Below are positions 9,218 to 20,600 of a stretch of DNA of 64,000 nucleotides, piece by piece (the stretch's first letter is position 1; the number at the start of each line of letters is the position of its first letter). A program made the position numbers and the translations under genes. The notes under the pieces were generated by a model. It did no database searches. It was not told the DNA's origin and saw nothing but the letters and a program-made list of their open reading frames with translations. Source of the DNA: Branchipolynoe longqiensis (taxonomy: Eukaryota > Annelida > Polychaeta > Phyllodocida > Polynoidae); assembly GCA_030323885.1 (NCBI GenBank), contig CM059194.1:29298363-29362362 (forward strand), written 5' to 3'.

Positions 9218-10711
9218 ACTGGCAAGTCTGCTCCAGTGTCAACCGAGACTAACCATTGTTACCTTGAGGAAGATTTGTTTTGGTTGGATAAATATCTGAC
9301 CACTGAGGTTGGTCACCATGCACTGTTGGGCCCATTCCACCACCCACCTTTTTCGCCATGGGCGCAGGTCAGCCCCATTATGACCCGCCCGAAAAAGAAC
9401 ACCAAGGAGCGTAGGATAATCGTGGATCTCAGTTTTCCTAAGGGCCGGGGGGTTAATGCTGGAATTGTAAAGGGTTTTTATCAGGGTAATAGGTTTTGCT
9501 TTACGTTACCGACTATTATGACTCTGGCCGAGGAAGTCACTAAATTGGGAAGTGGGTGTTTTATGTGGTCTATTGACTTGGCCAGACCTTATAGACAGTT
9601 AAGGGCTTGCCCGTTGAGTGTGCCACTGTATGGTATTAAGGTGCGTGATCAATTTTATTTTGATATTGCGCCACCTTTCGGTTGTCGAACATCTTGTATG
9701 GCCTGCGCAAGGACGACATCGGCGGTCGTTCATTTAATGCGGGAAAAGGTTTTTTTTGTGGCATGCTATCTTGACGATTTTGTGGGGGTGGAGGTTTCTT
9801 TTCAAAGGGCGCTAGATGGGTATAATTTGATTATTGCACTCTGTAAGGTACTTGGTCTGGCGTTGTCGATTAAGAAGTGCACAGCTCCGGATACGATTAT
9901 GCAATGGCTGGGGTTTGAGTTGGATTCAGGCGCTATGGAATTGAGAATACCAAAAACTAAGCTGGCTGACATTTTGGCAGAGTGCCGCAAATGGAAGGTT
10001 GGCTCTAAAGTTAGCAGGAAAAAGGTTCAGCGGCTAGTGGGGAGGCTGCAGTGTGTATCGAGGTGTATCAGGCACTCACGGGTGTTTATGAATAGAATTC
10101 TGAAATTTTTGCGGGAAACTCCTTTCGTAGGTAATAGCATAGTTACAATTGAGTTAGTTAGGGACGTGACATGGTTCCTACGCTTCGCGGAAGGTAGTAA
10201 TGGGCTTGTCCTGCTGAGATCATTCCCTAAAAAATCTTGGGTGATAGAGTGCGACTCATCTCTGCTTGCCGGTGGCGGCCACAGTGGCACACATTATTTT
10301 TCTTCTCTGTACTCTTCTGAATTACTTGCCAATATCAACTTACATATTTCACAGCTAGAGGCCATTAATCTCGTAGTGGCTCTTAAGGTGCTATGCCCAC
10401 CCCATCCTGAGGAGTTCGTTATTATCGTTAATACCGATAATGAGACCTCCCAACAAGTGTTGTCTGCTGGTGCTGGAAAAGACCCCGTCTTGTGTGCTTG
10501 CGCCAGAGAGATCTGGAAATTTGCCGCCCTTCACTGCTGCGAGGTCCAGGTGGTACACAAGCCGGGGAAAGATTTGGTGCTTGCAGATGCGCTGAGTCGG
10601 TTGTTCTTCGACCCGAAGGCGAAATTATTGGCGCGTTCGCTTTGCACTGCCCGTGGCCTAACTGAAGTGAATGTTACTCATGATAACAATGTTCTTGATA
10701 TGTACTTATAA
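9218..10711 (+). CDS. DIRS-like copy 1, reverse transcriptase-RNase H
   Basis: Copies the element RNA into DNA and degrades the RNA strand. RT signature blocks: SPIMTRPKKNTKERR, MWSIDLARPYRQLRACPL (first catalytic Asp), APPFGCRTSCMACARTT, and the catalytic CYLDDFVG box at 9764-9787. The connection domain has RRLQ-like VGRLQCVSR. The RNase H domain has IECDSSLLAGGGH, QLEAINLVVALK, IIVNTDNETSQQVL and KDLVLADALSR, so all acidic active-site blocks are present. It is in the same frame as ORF1, separated by a single TAA. A downstream ATG is lacking near the start, so translation would need readthrough or a repaired codon. It stops 23 bases before the recombinase ORF begins. Confidence 0.9.
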   Translation, partial: TGKSAPVSTETNHCYLEEDLFWLDKYLTTEVGHHALLGPFHHPPFSPWAQVSPIMTRPKKNTKERRIIVDLSFPKGRGVNAGIVKGFYQGNRFCFTLPTIMTLAEEVTKLGSGCFMWSIDLARPYRQLRACPLSVPLYGIKVRDQFYFDIAPPFGCRTSCMACARTTSAVVHLMREKVFFVACYLDDFVGVEVSFQRALDGYNLIIALCKVLGLALSIKKCTAPDTIMQWLGFELDSGAMELRIPKTKLADILAECRKWKVGSKVSRKKVQRLVGRLQCVSRCIRHSRVFMNRILKFLRETPFVGNSIVTIELVRDVTWFLRFAEGSNGLVLLRSFPKKSWVIECDSSLLAGGGHSGTHYFSSLYSSELLANINLHISQLEAINLVVALKVLCPPHPEEFVIIVNTDNETSQQVLSAGAGKDPVLCACAREIWKFAALHCCEVQVVHKPGKDLVLADALSRLFFDPKAKLLARSLCTARGLTEVNVTHDNNVLDMYL

Positions 10712-10734
10712 TTGCCTGCTCGGTCTAATTTTCT

Positions 10735-11712
10735 TTGTTGGCTTTCTCCCTCGCAGAAAAGGAATGTGCTATGGTTAGAAGGCTGAGCATGTTTTTCAGG
10801 GCAGGACTATCCGCTGGGACGTGGAGGAACAAAAGGGTGCATTTTGAGGAGTACTTGAGCTTTTGCAAGGATAGCGAGGTTAACCCCAAATACCCGAAGC
10901 TAAAAACGGTAATGTTATATACTTTATATCTGAATGATCGGTTGAAGACGGAGGGAGCCATTAAAAACTATTTGTGTGGGGCAAAGTCCTGGGTGAGATT
11001 AGTAAGGGGACGGTGGAATGTTTTTGATAGCTATGCACTTTCAATATTAAGGAATGGGGTGTGTAAACTTAAGAATAACATTGTAAATAAAGCGTACCCG
11101 CTGAGGATAAGACATGTAAAAATGATAATATTAAAATGTAGAAAAATGGGTTCTTATGGACTTGTATTTATTGCTGCGTTACTAATTGGCTATACTTGCT
11201 TACTAAGACAATCTAACTTGTTCTATTCTGAGATGCTGGGTGATGGCAGTCACACGTTGCTGGGCGAAGACATTGAGGCACACAAGACGTATCTACTAGT
11301 GCATATCCGGAGCACAAAAACGGTATGCAAGCCGAGGGAGAGCTACCACGTAAAGCTACCCGCGGTACATCACTCACTCTTCTGTCCCGTACGTGCTTGG
11401 ACAGAGTACTGTCGACTCACTCCACCGCATAAGGGCGCCCCAGCATTTGCACTCGCGAACGGGGAACCCCTGACTAGTCTGACATTCGTCAGATGCATCC
11501 GGCTAATACTGAAGGGAGCCAACGTCAGCTGGTGGCCAATGGTGACAGCTCACAGTCTACGTCGGGGAGCTGCTCAAGAATATGCAAGAGTGGGAGTCCC
11601 CTTGAACTGCATAAGACTGTTAGGACGATGGAAGTCTAATAGCATATTTGACTACGTGAATAAAAACCTTGTAAGTAAAGGACCATCTGCTCTCCTGTCC
11701 CAATTTGGCTGA
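10735..11712 (+). CDS. DIRS-like copy 1, tyrosine recombinase
   Basis: Would integrate the circular cDNA. The SAM-like core-binding domain lies at the N-terminus (LSAGTWRNKRVHFEEYLSFC). The catalytic domain shows Arg in YTCLLRQSNLFYSE, Lys in HIRSTKT, the HSLRRG motif (His-x-x-Arg), Trp in LLGRWKSNS and the nucleophile Tyr in IFDYVNKNL. All expected R-K-HxxR-W-Y residues are therefore present and the gene looks intact (325 residues from an ATG at 10735). Copy 3 has lost the His. It ends with SQFG and a TGA, the same ending as copy 3. Confidence 0.9.
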   Translation: MLAFSLAEKECAMVRRLSMFFRAGLSAGTWRNKRVHFEEYLSFCKDSEVNPKYPKLKTVMLYTLYLNDRLKTEGAIKNYLCGAKSWVRLVRGRWNVFDSYALSILRNGVCKLKNNIVNKAYPLRIRHVKMIILKCRKMGSYGLVFIAALLIGYTCLLRQSNLFYSEMLGDGSHTLLGEDIEAHKTYLLVHIRSTKTVCKPRESYHVKLPAVHHSLFCPVRAWTEYCRLTPPHKGAPAFALANGEPLTSLTFVRCIRLILKGANVSWWPMVTAHSLRRGAAQEYARVGVPLNCIRLLGRWKSNSIFDYVNKNLVSKGPSALLSQFG

Positions 11713-12137
11713 GAGCTCGATGGTCCATGTCCTGTTGTATGTGACAAATGCTTAAATAGTCTGTGTGATATGTGCCTGCCTGGTGTGCCTCAAGAGTGTG
11801 ACCGCTATCAAACATTTCTGCTACTTCTGCCTTCAATCTCAAGAATGCCTTGAAATACATATAGAACTCTAAACATTTAATTGATTAATAGTCAGCCAAA
11901 TTAACATCATCCTGCATATAAGTAATCGTCATTAGAGAGCATTAATTGTTCTTCTGAGTTGTACTATGTCGGAAGATAGTTAGACTAGCTTGGCAAGTAG
12001 TCCTCTGTACTGAGTGACTGGCCAGTGATCATTGTTAGCTATTGATAGAGATATCAGTGGCTACTGTAAAAATTTATTAAGATGGTTTAATAAATTTATT
12101 GGCCCAAAAATATATATCGGTGTCTGGTTTTTGAATT

Positions 12138-12589
12138 TCCTTTCAGATTTGTTTGTATCATGAAAGTATGAAGTATTTCGTTTGAAACCAATCGAATGCG
12201 ATCAGAATCTAGACTAAACTTCTACAGAAACTCCAGATGGATGCATAGGCATTGGAATAGGACATGAAACAGTGATAGATTTACCCCGTACTTGTAGTAG
12301 TATCTAAATAGATCAATTTGTGTAATTGCAAGAAAGGAAAATGTGGAAAGTCCAGTCACTGCCTAGTACACCACTTTTTCTTTACTAATACTACTCATAC
12401 ACAGATCACTGTTGGTGGTGTTGGGATATTTATTAGTGTCGTTTTCAAGATGAAGAAAAAGCATTGGCCTAGAAAGTTAAAAATAGCGAATGGTAGACAG
12501 GAAGTGTGAACACTTATTTGTCTCTCATTTTTGCTTGAGTGCAAGTAAATAAGCAACACAAGGAATAATTAGTAGCATGTGGTGAATAA
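12138..12589. other. Spacer between DIRS copy 1 and the LINE
   Basis: AT-rich non-coding sequence. It probably includes the 3' end of the minus-strand LINE, but I could not place that boundary. No gene seen. Confidence 0.35.
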
Positions 12590-15500
12590 GGGGTCAAATT
12601 GAATGAATTTATTGACTTGGCATCAATAACATTTTGTGGGAGACTTCCATATATTTATGATCTTGTTTGAGAAACTGTGTTAACGTAACTTTGAAATGGC
12701 TCTGGGTTTTACTAGTTTGAGAGTATGGCCTCGACTGCCTTCTCTTTTATTCAAGGTGAAAAATTGGTTCATATCTATTTGATCAAAACCTTTCATAATT
12801 TTAAATACTTCAATTATGTCACTTCTTTTCCTTCTGTAGGAAAGGGTAGGAAGTTTCAATTTCCTAAGCCTTTGTTCATAGGGTAAGTCCTTTATAACTG
12901 CAACTAATTTCGTTGCACGTCTTTTCGATCTGCAGAATATCTTTCCGAAAAATTGGGCTCCAAATTTGTGGACAGTATTCCAAACTTGGCCTAACAAGAG
13001 ACTTAAATAGAATGAGAAAATTGTTCTTGTTGAGGCAATGGAAAGTTCTTTTTATTATTCCTACTCTCTGGTTAGCATTTGAGATGATAGTCCTCATGTG
13101 TTTCTGAAAGGAGAGTTGGGAGTCGAAGGTTACGCCCAAGTCTTTTTCATAGCTGTCTTGTTGCAGGACAGTGTTCTTCATATCATAGGCATAATGAGGA
13201 TTATTTTTCCCGTAATGAATAATTTTGCACTTCTTTTCATTGAAGGGCAATTGCCATTTCTCTGACCATTGTGCGAGTTTCAGAATATCCTATTGCAAGA
13301 GATTTTTATCTCTTACATCTTTTATGGCTCGAAAGACTTTTGTGTCATCCGCAAATATTTTTAGGTTTGATGAGACACTGCCTGGCAGGTCATTTATAAA
13401 TATTATGAATAATATTGGTCCCAGCACACTTCCCTGAGGTATTCCTGAGGTGACATTCTTAAAGGAAGAATTTTTATTACCTACGACTACCCTTTGCTTT
13501 CTCTCAGACAGGAGGTCCTGTATCCATTCAGAAATTGATCCGGATATTCCCAGAGTTTTGATTTTGTTTAATAGACTTGGACTAGTTTTATCCCCTATCA
13601 AAGGCTTTGGAGAAGTCCAGATAGATGGTGTCCCATGCCAGGCCATGATCCTGCCAGTTAGTCCAAATTTTCATCACTTCTAGTAGTTGTGTCAGGCAAG
13701 ATTTGCCTCCAGTGAATCCGTGTTGGCCTGGAGATATCAATCATAGTTTTTCCAAGTGTTCTACGACACGATCTCGGATTATTCTTTCTAGCATTTTACA
13801 GCATAGGGAGGTTAAACTCACGGGTCTATAATTTGATGCCAGGCGTTTTGGTCCCTTTTTATGCAGGGGTTTGACATCAGCATCTTTCCATTGTTTGGGT
13901 ATTTTCCTTTTAAATAGGCTTTTACGGAATAGAGATCTCAAAATGGGTCCAATTTGCTCAGAACACTCTTTGATGATTTTTGCATGGATCCCATCTGGCA
14001 CAGGTGCCTTGGAGACACTTAGTTTTTCAATAAATTTTTCTACTTTACCGTCTGTTATATCAACGTCACTGATGAATTCTGTGACTCCTGAATCTGGAGA
14101 GGCTGGGATATTATCTGTATTTTCATTGGTAAACACACTGACGAAGAACTCATTGAGTAGTTCAGCTTTGCCTTCATCTATGATTAGTTTGTCGTCACTA
14201 TTGGCTAGAGCTGGTATGCCATTGCCCATTTTTTGATTTATGTGAAGCATAACTCCATAAATTTTTCGAGTTATTTTTAATGTCTTGGACAATTTTGCCC
14301 TCAAAAGTCTCTTTGTGTCCACTGACAATGTCATTTGCGGCATTCCTAGTGATAGTGTATTTTTCCCAATTTTCCAATGTCTTAATATTGAAGTAGACAT
14401 TCCATGCTTTGTTTTTCAATTTTCTGGCAGTGGTAATTCAGGACAGGAGGCGGACTCTATAGTATGGCAATTTATTCAAGAACAGGCAATGTGAGAGTGA
14501 GGTAATGTAATCATATGCGAGTAGATCAAGGTTAAGTTACAGGTCGTTAGGCAATGTAAGCGTAATGCATAGAGTATAAGTTAAGTTAAACAGGTCGTTA
14601 AGGCAATGTAAGCGTAATGTATAGAGTAGTGAATGTTCAAGTCAAATGTCATAAGTTTAAGTCGATATCGTTAGTTAGAGTCTTAAGTGACCCGGGCCTC
14701 AACCTTATGGAGAGTTGGGTGGGTGGGACGGTGAGAGTAGGTCTTATCGGTGTGGTTGGAGGAGGAGAAGTGGCCGAGGTGATGGGGAGCCGGAAGGAGG
14801 AAGGGGGGGGGGGGGGGGGGACCAGCGGCAGGACCAGCGGCGGTAGCAGGGGAGGGAGGTTGTGGTGGCGACACCTGGAGGGAGTGGTGTGAGTGAGGGA
14901 GGGGAGTGGTGGCGCCATCTAGGTCGGTGGAGTGTAGGGAAGGGGTGGTGTGGGGAGAGGGCGAGTAGGGCCGGGGGAGGGTCGTCCGCCTCCCCCGAAT
15001 TACCCATATTGCCACAGCAATATGGACAATATCCCTGGAGTACCAAGGAGGTTGTTTCCTGGTTGTGAATTTTCTTAGTGGTACATGCCTTTTGATAGCA
15101 CCTGACAACACATTTTGAAACAGGTCCCAGCACTCTTGCACATTTTTTTCCTTAAATTTATTTAGCAAGTCTTGGGACATGATATCATTACTCATGGCAA
15201 TGTAATCCACTCTATAATATGAGTATCTTAGTGGGATGGACTCATTTGCTGTTTCAACATCAATTTTAAAGGATATGACAGCATGGTCACTCTTTCCGAT
15301 CGGGGCACTTATCCTGATCTCATCTCTAAGATTATCCTTATTGGAAATGACCCAGTCCAAGGGATTTGGGGTCTCATTTCCTCTGAACCTGGTTGGTTCC
15401 TGAATAAATTGTTGCAGGAAACAGTCATTTAGGTGGTCGAAAATAATCCGAGCATAATGGTCATCACGGCAATGTAAGATGCCAGTGGCCCAGTCGATTT

Positions 15501-15921
15501 CTTTTAAGTTAAAATCCCCAATGATAACCAGGTTATCATGTTTCATTTCTTTTACCTCATTGACTAATTCTAGAAGAGCATTATTGTTTTGTTCACTGCT
15601 AGATGGGCTACGGTAAATACATCCTAAAATGGTTATGACTCCATCAGTAAGAATTTCACACCAAATTGATTTGTCAAAAACGTTTTTTGGTGTGAAATGA
15701 GTTGCTATCAAATGATTTGCAACGTACATTATCGTACCTCTTTTCTCTAATGAGTTGGTAAGTAGATAATATACATTTATTTCCAAACTTAATTTACTGA
15801 TCTTGTATAATCTATTTTTTGGACATACTTCGTTGAGGCATATGTCAGGTCTCAAAGAACTGATTTCAACTTCCAGTAATGACTTTTTAGTGCTAGTTAA
15901 GACATCTATGTTGGTGTACAT
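12590..15921 (-). pseudogene. LINE ORF2: endonuclease-reverse transcriptase, frameshifted
   Basis: The endonuclease part (15921 to ~15050) shows EISSLRPDICLNEVC, WCEILTDGVITILGCIYRSP, LVIIGDFNLKEIDW and IGKSDHAVISF, i.e. the GDFN and SDH blocks of exonuclease-endonuclease-phosphatase LINE endonucleases. After the insertion the RT resumes: KLKNKAWNVYFN, VPDGIHAKIIKEC, WKDADVKPLHKKG, NYRPVSLTSLCCK, then GIPQGSVLGPILF and FADDTKVF (catalytic AD-D near 13343-13351), then LPFNEKKCKIIHYG and SLVRPSLEYCPQIWSP. Breaks near 14400, 13700, 13270 and 12900 split it over several frames. The distal end is the W-x-S-P/LP type tail of CR1/L2-like LINEs. Confidence 0.85.
14433..15003. mobile_element. GC-rich insertion within LINE ORF2, with short inverted ends
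   Basis: Interrupts ORF2 between the endonuclease (PPWYS) and KLKNKAWN. The ends resemble an inverted repeat: GGTAATTCAGGACAGGAGGC at the left and the complement of CGCCTCCCCCGAATTACC at the right. It contains a ~50-bp tandem duplication (GCAATGTAAGCGTAATG at ~14550 and ~14604) and a G run near 14807-14820. No clear TSD was found. Immediately outside is a palindrome CCATATTGC-CACA-GCAATATGG at 15004-15025. Probably a small non-autonomous DNA transposon. Confidence 0.5.
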
Positions 15922-15968
15922 AACTTCTAAGGTTTATATTTTGTTTACTTTATAGTCTATTCTATGAT

Positions 15969-17111
15969 CTATTTTTCCTGACATTGCTTTCTTATTTTTA
16001 ACTCTTTTATGTTCCAGGGAGGACCCCGGACCTTGTATATCCGGTTTTTTGACCGATCAGTTTTTTTGTTAGCAGCTTGTACATGTTCACTAAGAGCTTT
16101 ACGATCTTCTTTGTCGAGATCGTAACATACTCCTAAGTTCTTTACTTTATTGGGAGCATCCTTGAGTTTGTTCAAGTTGCTCATAAGACTCCTGTGTTTC
16201 AACTGAGTCAAATATAACTTTGAGAGGTCTCTTTAATTTCTGACCCTCCTTATATTGGCCGAGTCGGAATGCGTTTTTCGGTCGCGCTTCTATGCCGATG
16301 GCTTGTAGCAAATCGTCTACCAACCCTAGATCATGGGTTGTCCTGGGTGTTTGTTTATTCACTACTGATTTTTTCAGGTGCCCTGTGAATGATTACATTC
16401 ATGGCCCTCTCTTGGCGATTTTTTTCGGTCGCTTTCTCCATGACTTTATGAGCCACAATGGTTTTTTTCACAACTGCCTCTACAGGGCTGGATTTGGCGA
16501 TGGAACGTGTCTCTTTTTGTTCCCCAGTCGTGTTGCTTCGAGCTACATCAGACCAGAGTTTTGTTAGATTTTTCTCGATGGACATGTTTACGTCCGTCTT
16601 CAGTTCGCTGAAGCACTGCTTTATTACAGTTTGCAGCACCTGTTCCATCGACTTAGATACTTGGGCTTGGATGGATGATTCCAAGTCCTCTACTTTCTTT
16701 GCCATTGTGTTTAGGTCAGGTTGGGGTTGTTTCTGGCCAACTAGACTTTCTTTAGCTTTTAGCAGCAGTGTTTTTGCCGATTGCTCACAACAGCTGAATG
16801 CCCAGAAAATGTTTTTTTTATTTTAGGAACACTGCCTCTTCTTCGCTAAGTTTCATGCAAGTGTTGCACATCCATTTAGAGCAGAAATTGCATTCTACCC
16901 ACATTCCCTTTGATTTTGTTGTGCTGCACTCTCCACAACAGGAAGACTTTGTAGAGTCGCATTTGTTTTGTATGTCACTGTTTGTGACAGCATTTTGTTT
17001 GTCACTGTCACTGATGCCGATTTCAATGGCTTCCCTAGCAACGTTGTCATCTGGTGGTTTTTCAATTTTTGGGCCGTCTCTTTTGTCCTTTCGCGCTGCC
17101 GGTCTCCCCAT
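15969..17111 (-). pseudogene. LINE ORF1: zinc finger, coiled coil, RNA-binding-like, frameshifted
   Basis: The N-terminus (Met at 17111) carries a PHD-like cysteine cluster (CCGECSTTKSKGMWVEC then CSKWMCNTCMKL). After a frame change a coiled coil follows (EDLESSIQAQVSKSMEQVLQ), then a C-terminal region with FRLGQY, LKRPLKVIFDS, NLGVCYDLDKEDRKAL and PPWNIKELKIRK. PHD plus coiled coil plus an RRM-like C-terminus is typical of ORF1 in CR1-group LINEs, where it binds the element RNA. Three reading frames are used, so it is inactive. It ends just before ORF2 starts at 15921. Confidence 0.7.
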
Positions 17112-17159
17112 TCTTTCTACTGTTAAGAAACAGTTTTAACATATTTTAGTTGTTACCTG

Positions 17160-17642
17160 TACGATTTCGAGGCTGCATACCACTAGAGCTGAGAGCTACG
17201 AGCTTTGTATAGGCTACCACAAGCCTGCATCAAAGAAGAGGATAATAATAAATCTATCCGTTGCGTGCAATGCAGTAAACAAGATCGAAGCAACGGAGAC
17301 GTTTTGAAATGCACAACACTGAATTCTTATATTATCAATATCAGTAGGTTATAAAACGCCAACACACTCAAATCAATCAGTTTGAGAGGCACCTGACACA
17401 TACACAGTTGCACACCAAGATGGGGGATAACACGAGTTTTTAACTCTTCCTCGACAGCCATCAACTTGAGTTGATGGCACACACAGTTGAACACATGTAC
17501 CTCGAGTAACCATAGAAATAGACAACCAAATTTTACTGCGCATCAGCCGGAAACCAGCTACAGCACCGCGCCTGTTTACTTCCGGTCAGCGAACGGAGGA
17601 GGCTCGACTGCTGGCACAACTCCTAACAAACTATTTATCACA
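17160..17642 (+). promoter_or_regulatory. Upstream region and 5' UTR of LENG1
   Basis: Sequence between the LINE 5' end and the LENG1 start codon. The last ~120 bases (ACAGCACCGCGCCTGTTTAC, then CTTCCGGTCAGC) are more GC-rich. CTTCCGG matches an ETS-type core promoter site common in housekeeping genes. No TATA box is apparent. The transcription start was not located. Confidence 0.4.
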
Positions 17643-20600
17643 ATGAATATCCTTCCTAAGAAAAGGTACGGTAATTCAATGATGTTTAAACTTTAGGTAG
17701 CACACATCTGACATCGCGTAATCGTACACATATGCATGTTAATGCAGGCAGCAGTGCAGAATAAATCGAAAATCACCGTGACCGTGTGCACGTATAAACT
17801 AAAGTCTAAATAAACTTATAAAGTCTGTCGCTGTTTCAGTGTTTGTGTCGGATAATCGGATTTATGTTTTTACTTTTTTGACCATGTTTTCGGATAAACA
17901 TTTCACTATTAGTATTATATATATAGCGGGAGTAAGTAGTGCAAATTATGACACGGGACATAGACATAGATGATAGACTTCAGCAATAACACGTTCTATT
18001 AATTTGATTTAGTATTCCTTCTATGTTCTATGGCTATAGCCTATGCTAGGTACCCCAGTAAAATTGTCAAATTATTCCAAGCATTCAAATTCTAATTTCT
18101 TTGGAAGCTCCAATGAATCAAACTTTCAAAGGCAATATGCTTTTTGAATTTTTAAGATATTCCAAAAATTGAATGAGATATGTGCATTTGAAGTTTGTTG
18201 AATTTAAGTTTTTTTGTATTAGCTAATGCACTAGAGAATTGCCTTATTTAGTGTGCATAATAGTAGGCTGTGTTATATGAGTCACTCACCCTAGCCATAA
18301 AATTCTGACCTAGACTAGCCTAGAGAATCCAGTAAAAGCTGCCTGACACCAACTTTTGGCTGCCAGATTCTAGAGTTGCGATTCCAGTTGTAGTCATTGT
18401 AAGACGATTTTTAGGAAGAAAATATGCTAAAGTTTCACATTCTCATAGTTAACATGTCAGTCTTACCTCTGATTTCTGCATCTGAATGGCTTAGTAAAAT
18501 GCCTTTCAAACGTCATACAACACTGAAAGTAGTCTCTATCTGTGCCTAAGTCTGTTGTGCTTCAAAAGCGGATGTAGCAGTGAATGCAGTGTATCTATGA
18601 TTCATGTGTGGTGCCGTTTTTTGACATGACCGTGCCACTCAGGAGGTCGCAAGAAGTTGTACAAGTTTTATAGGCCCGGCAACAGTGGTGCTCCCGGCGG
18701 ATTCTGGGGTACCTAGCTATGCTGTATCAGTGTATGCAGCAATAAAATTATAAATACTTAAAGGGACCAGATATAGGTCGCTGAGACACTACCCGTACTC
18801 CGACAAATGCTCTCCAAGCATACGTTTGCCAGCTTTCAGTTTATGCAACTACATATATGGGGGGGAGAGTGCTGACATTGGTTGCTTCTGTTGTGTTTTA
18901 TTTAGTCCAGCAGCACTGACACTTTTAGACAACCATATAGATAAAGTTTTTTTTTTTAAATTTCAATCTAAAATGATAAATATAAAGTTCAAATGTTTAT
19001 TTATCATAACCAGCTACTTTTTGTTTGAATAATTGATTAAATCATGTAGATTAATAGACTTTAAAAGTTGAATTGAGAGCTTTCTGTGGCTGCCATCTTG
19101 GTGGTTGCCATGTCTTCCCCTGTGTGTGGGGAACCCCTCTAGGTCATGTGATGAGGGAATCCCACCTATGATATCATTCATACATCACAGACCTCAACTC
19201 TCCTCCCTCATGTTCAGTGGCATGAACTGAGCAAAGTAAGCAAAGGTATGTTTGGAGAGCTTTTGATGCTGGATTCGTTTGTATCTGGGTGAGGTATAGC
19301 TGGCGACTTTAATAAGTGGGATTACGACATGGTGGGAAAATGAACTGAATTGATAAATTGTTAATTTAAGAAGCACAATATATTCTTTATGTACGTCTTT
19401 ATATTTACCCGCTACTTTTCAGTTGGAAAATATAATAAAACATATAGTTTAATGGAATTTAAAAGCGAAATCAACGCCGCCATCTTGTCTTTTTGCATTC
19501 TCGCTCATTTCACCAACTCTGCGCCGATATATGTATCCATTTGATCCTGGAACCAGAGTTTCTAATTCCTGTTCCATACTAAGGCTATTTTCGCCAGTAT
19601 TTAGACCACGTTCTCGTTCACCCCTGTACTGGGGTGAATCTTTTATCTACAGTATTCCTAGATAAAAAATCACCCGGCCATACTTCTAGTAGGGTGAAAA
19701 ACAACCTTTTATAAAAGCTGGCGAAGAATTTCGACAGGCTGGGGAAATTAACTGAGCTGATAAATTCTTAATTTAAGAATCAAAATATATTTTTCACATA
19801 CATCTTCATATTTCCCTGCTACTTCTGATTCGAAAAATATAATAAAAGATATTTTAACGCACTTTAAAAGTGAAATCCACAGCGTTTTATCGCCGCCATT
19901 TTGTCTTTTTGCATTCTCTCTCATTTCACGAACTCTGTCCTGATGCAAGCAGCCATTTTATACTGGAACCAGAGATTATACTCCTGTGGCTGTTCCATTA
20001 TTTTCGCCTGTATTTAGATTACGTTGTCGTTCACCCCTCTACTGCAAGTACGGTGCGAATTTTTATCTAGAGTAGGACTATCTACATTTAACATTGCCAT
20101 TGGATATGTGTAATTAAATCTAGATAAAAGTAAGTACGGGGTGAATCTTTAATCGAAATTAAAGTGTTTTGCTTTCGTAAAATTTAATTGGACTAGCCTA
20201 CTATAGGCAGTTTAAACAAACTTAAACTTGTAAGTGTAGCTCCTACATTACCCAGTAGAAGTACAATAAAACTAAGTAACAGCAACACCAATTCACAATT
20301 GCTACCATTAATAGAGTAGCCGACACATCCTGGTATATTCACATGCACATTGGTTATGCCAATCATGCACACCTACTCAACATACAGAACTACTCTACAA
20401 CACGACACCACAACACCGCTCCCTTTAAAAAACTGTATTTTAATATATTTATTATATATAATACTAATTTATATACACACACTCACAGACACTGCTCGCC
20501 TTAGGAGCTGTGCGGTGGGGGTGGGGGGGGGGGGCTGAGGTTCACAGCCAAGGTCGGTTTTAGTGAAATAATTTACAGTAGAATACCCTAACACGGAGGC

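Larger units (their letters stand above)
7778..12137 (+). mobile_element. DIRS-like tyrosine-recombinase retrotransposon, copy 1
   Basis: Contains, in order, ORF1, RT/RNase H and a tyrosine recombinase, the gene set of DIRS-like elements, which integrate by recombinase rather than a DDE integrase. The 5' end is lost in the gap. The 3' UTR runs from 11713 to a shared tail near 12060-12137 (TTTATTAAGATGG, then GGTGTCTGGTTTTTGAATT). A matching tail ends copy 3 near 61365, which sets the boundary. ORF coding potential is well kept, with one in-frame stop. I could not see split direct repeats because the 5' end is missing. Confidence 0.85.
12590..17111 (-). mobile_element. CR1/Jockey-group LINE (non-LTR retrotransposon), damaged
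   Basis: Minus-strand element reading from ORF1 (Met at 17111) through ORF2 (from 15921) to about 12590. It has an apurinic-type endonuclease and RT but no LTRs. There are at least five frameshifts and a GC-rich insertion at 14433-15003. It lies head-to-head with LENG1, about 530 bases upstream of its start codon. I saw no TSD. Confidence 0.85.
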
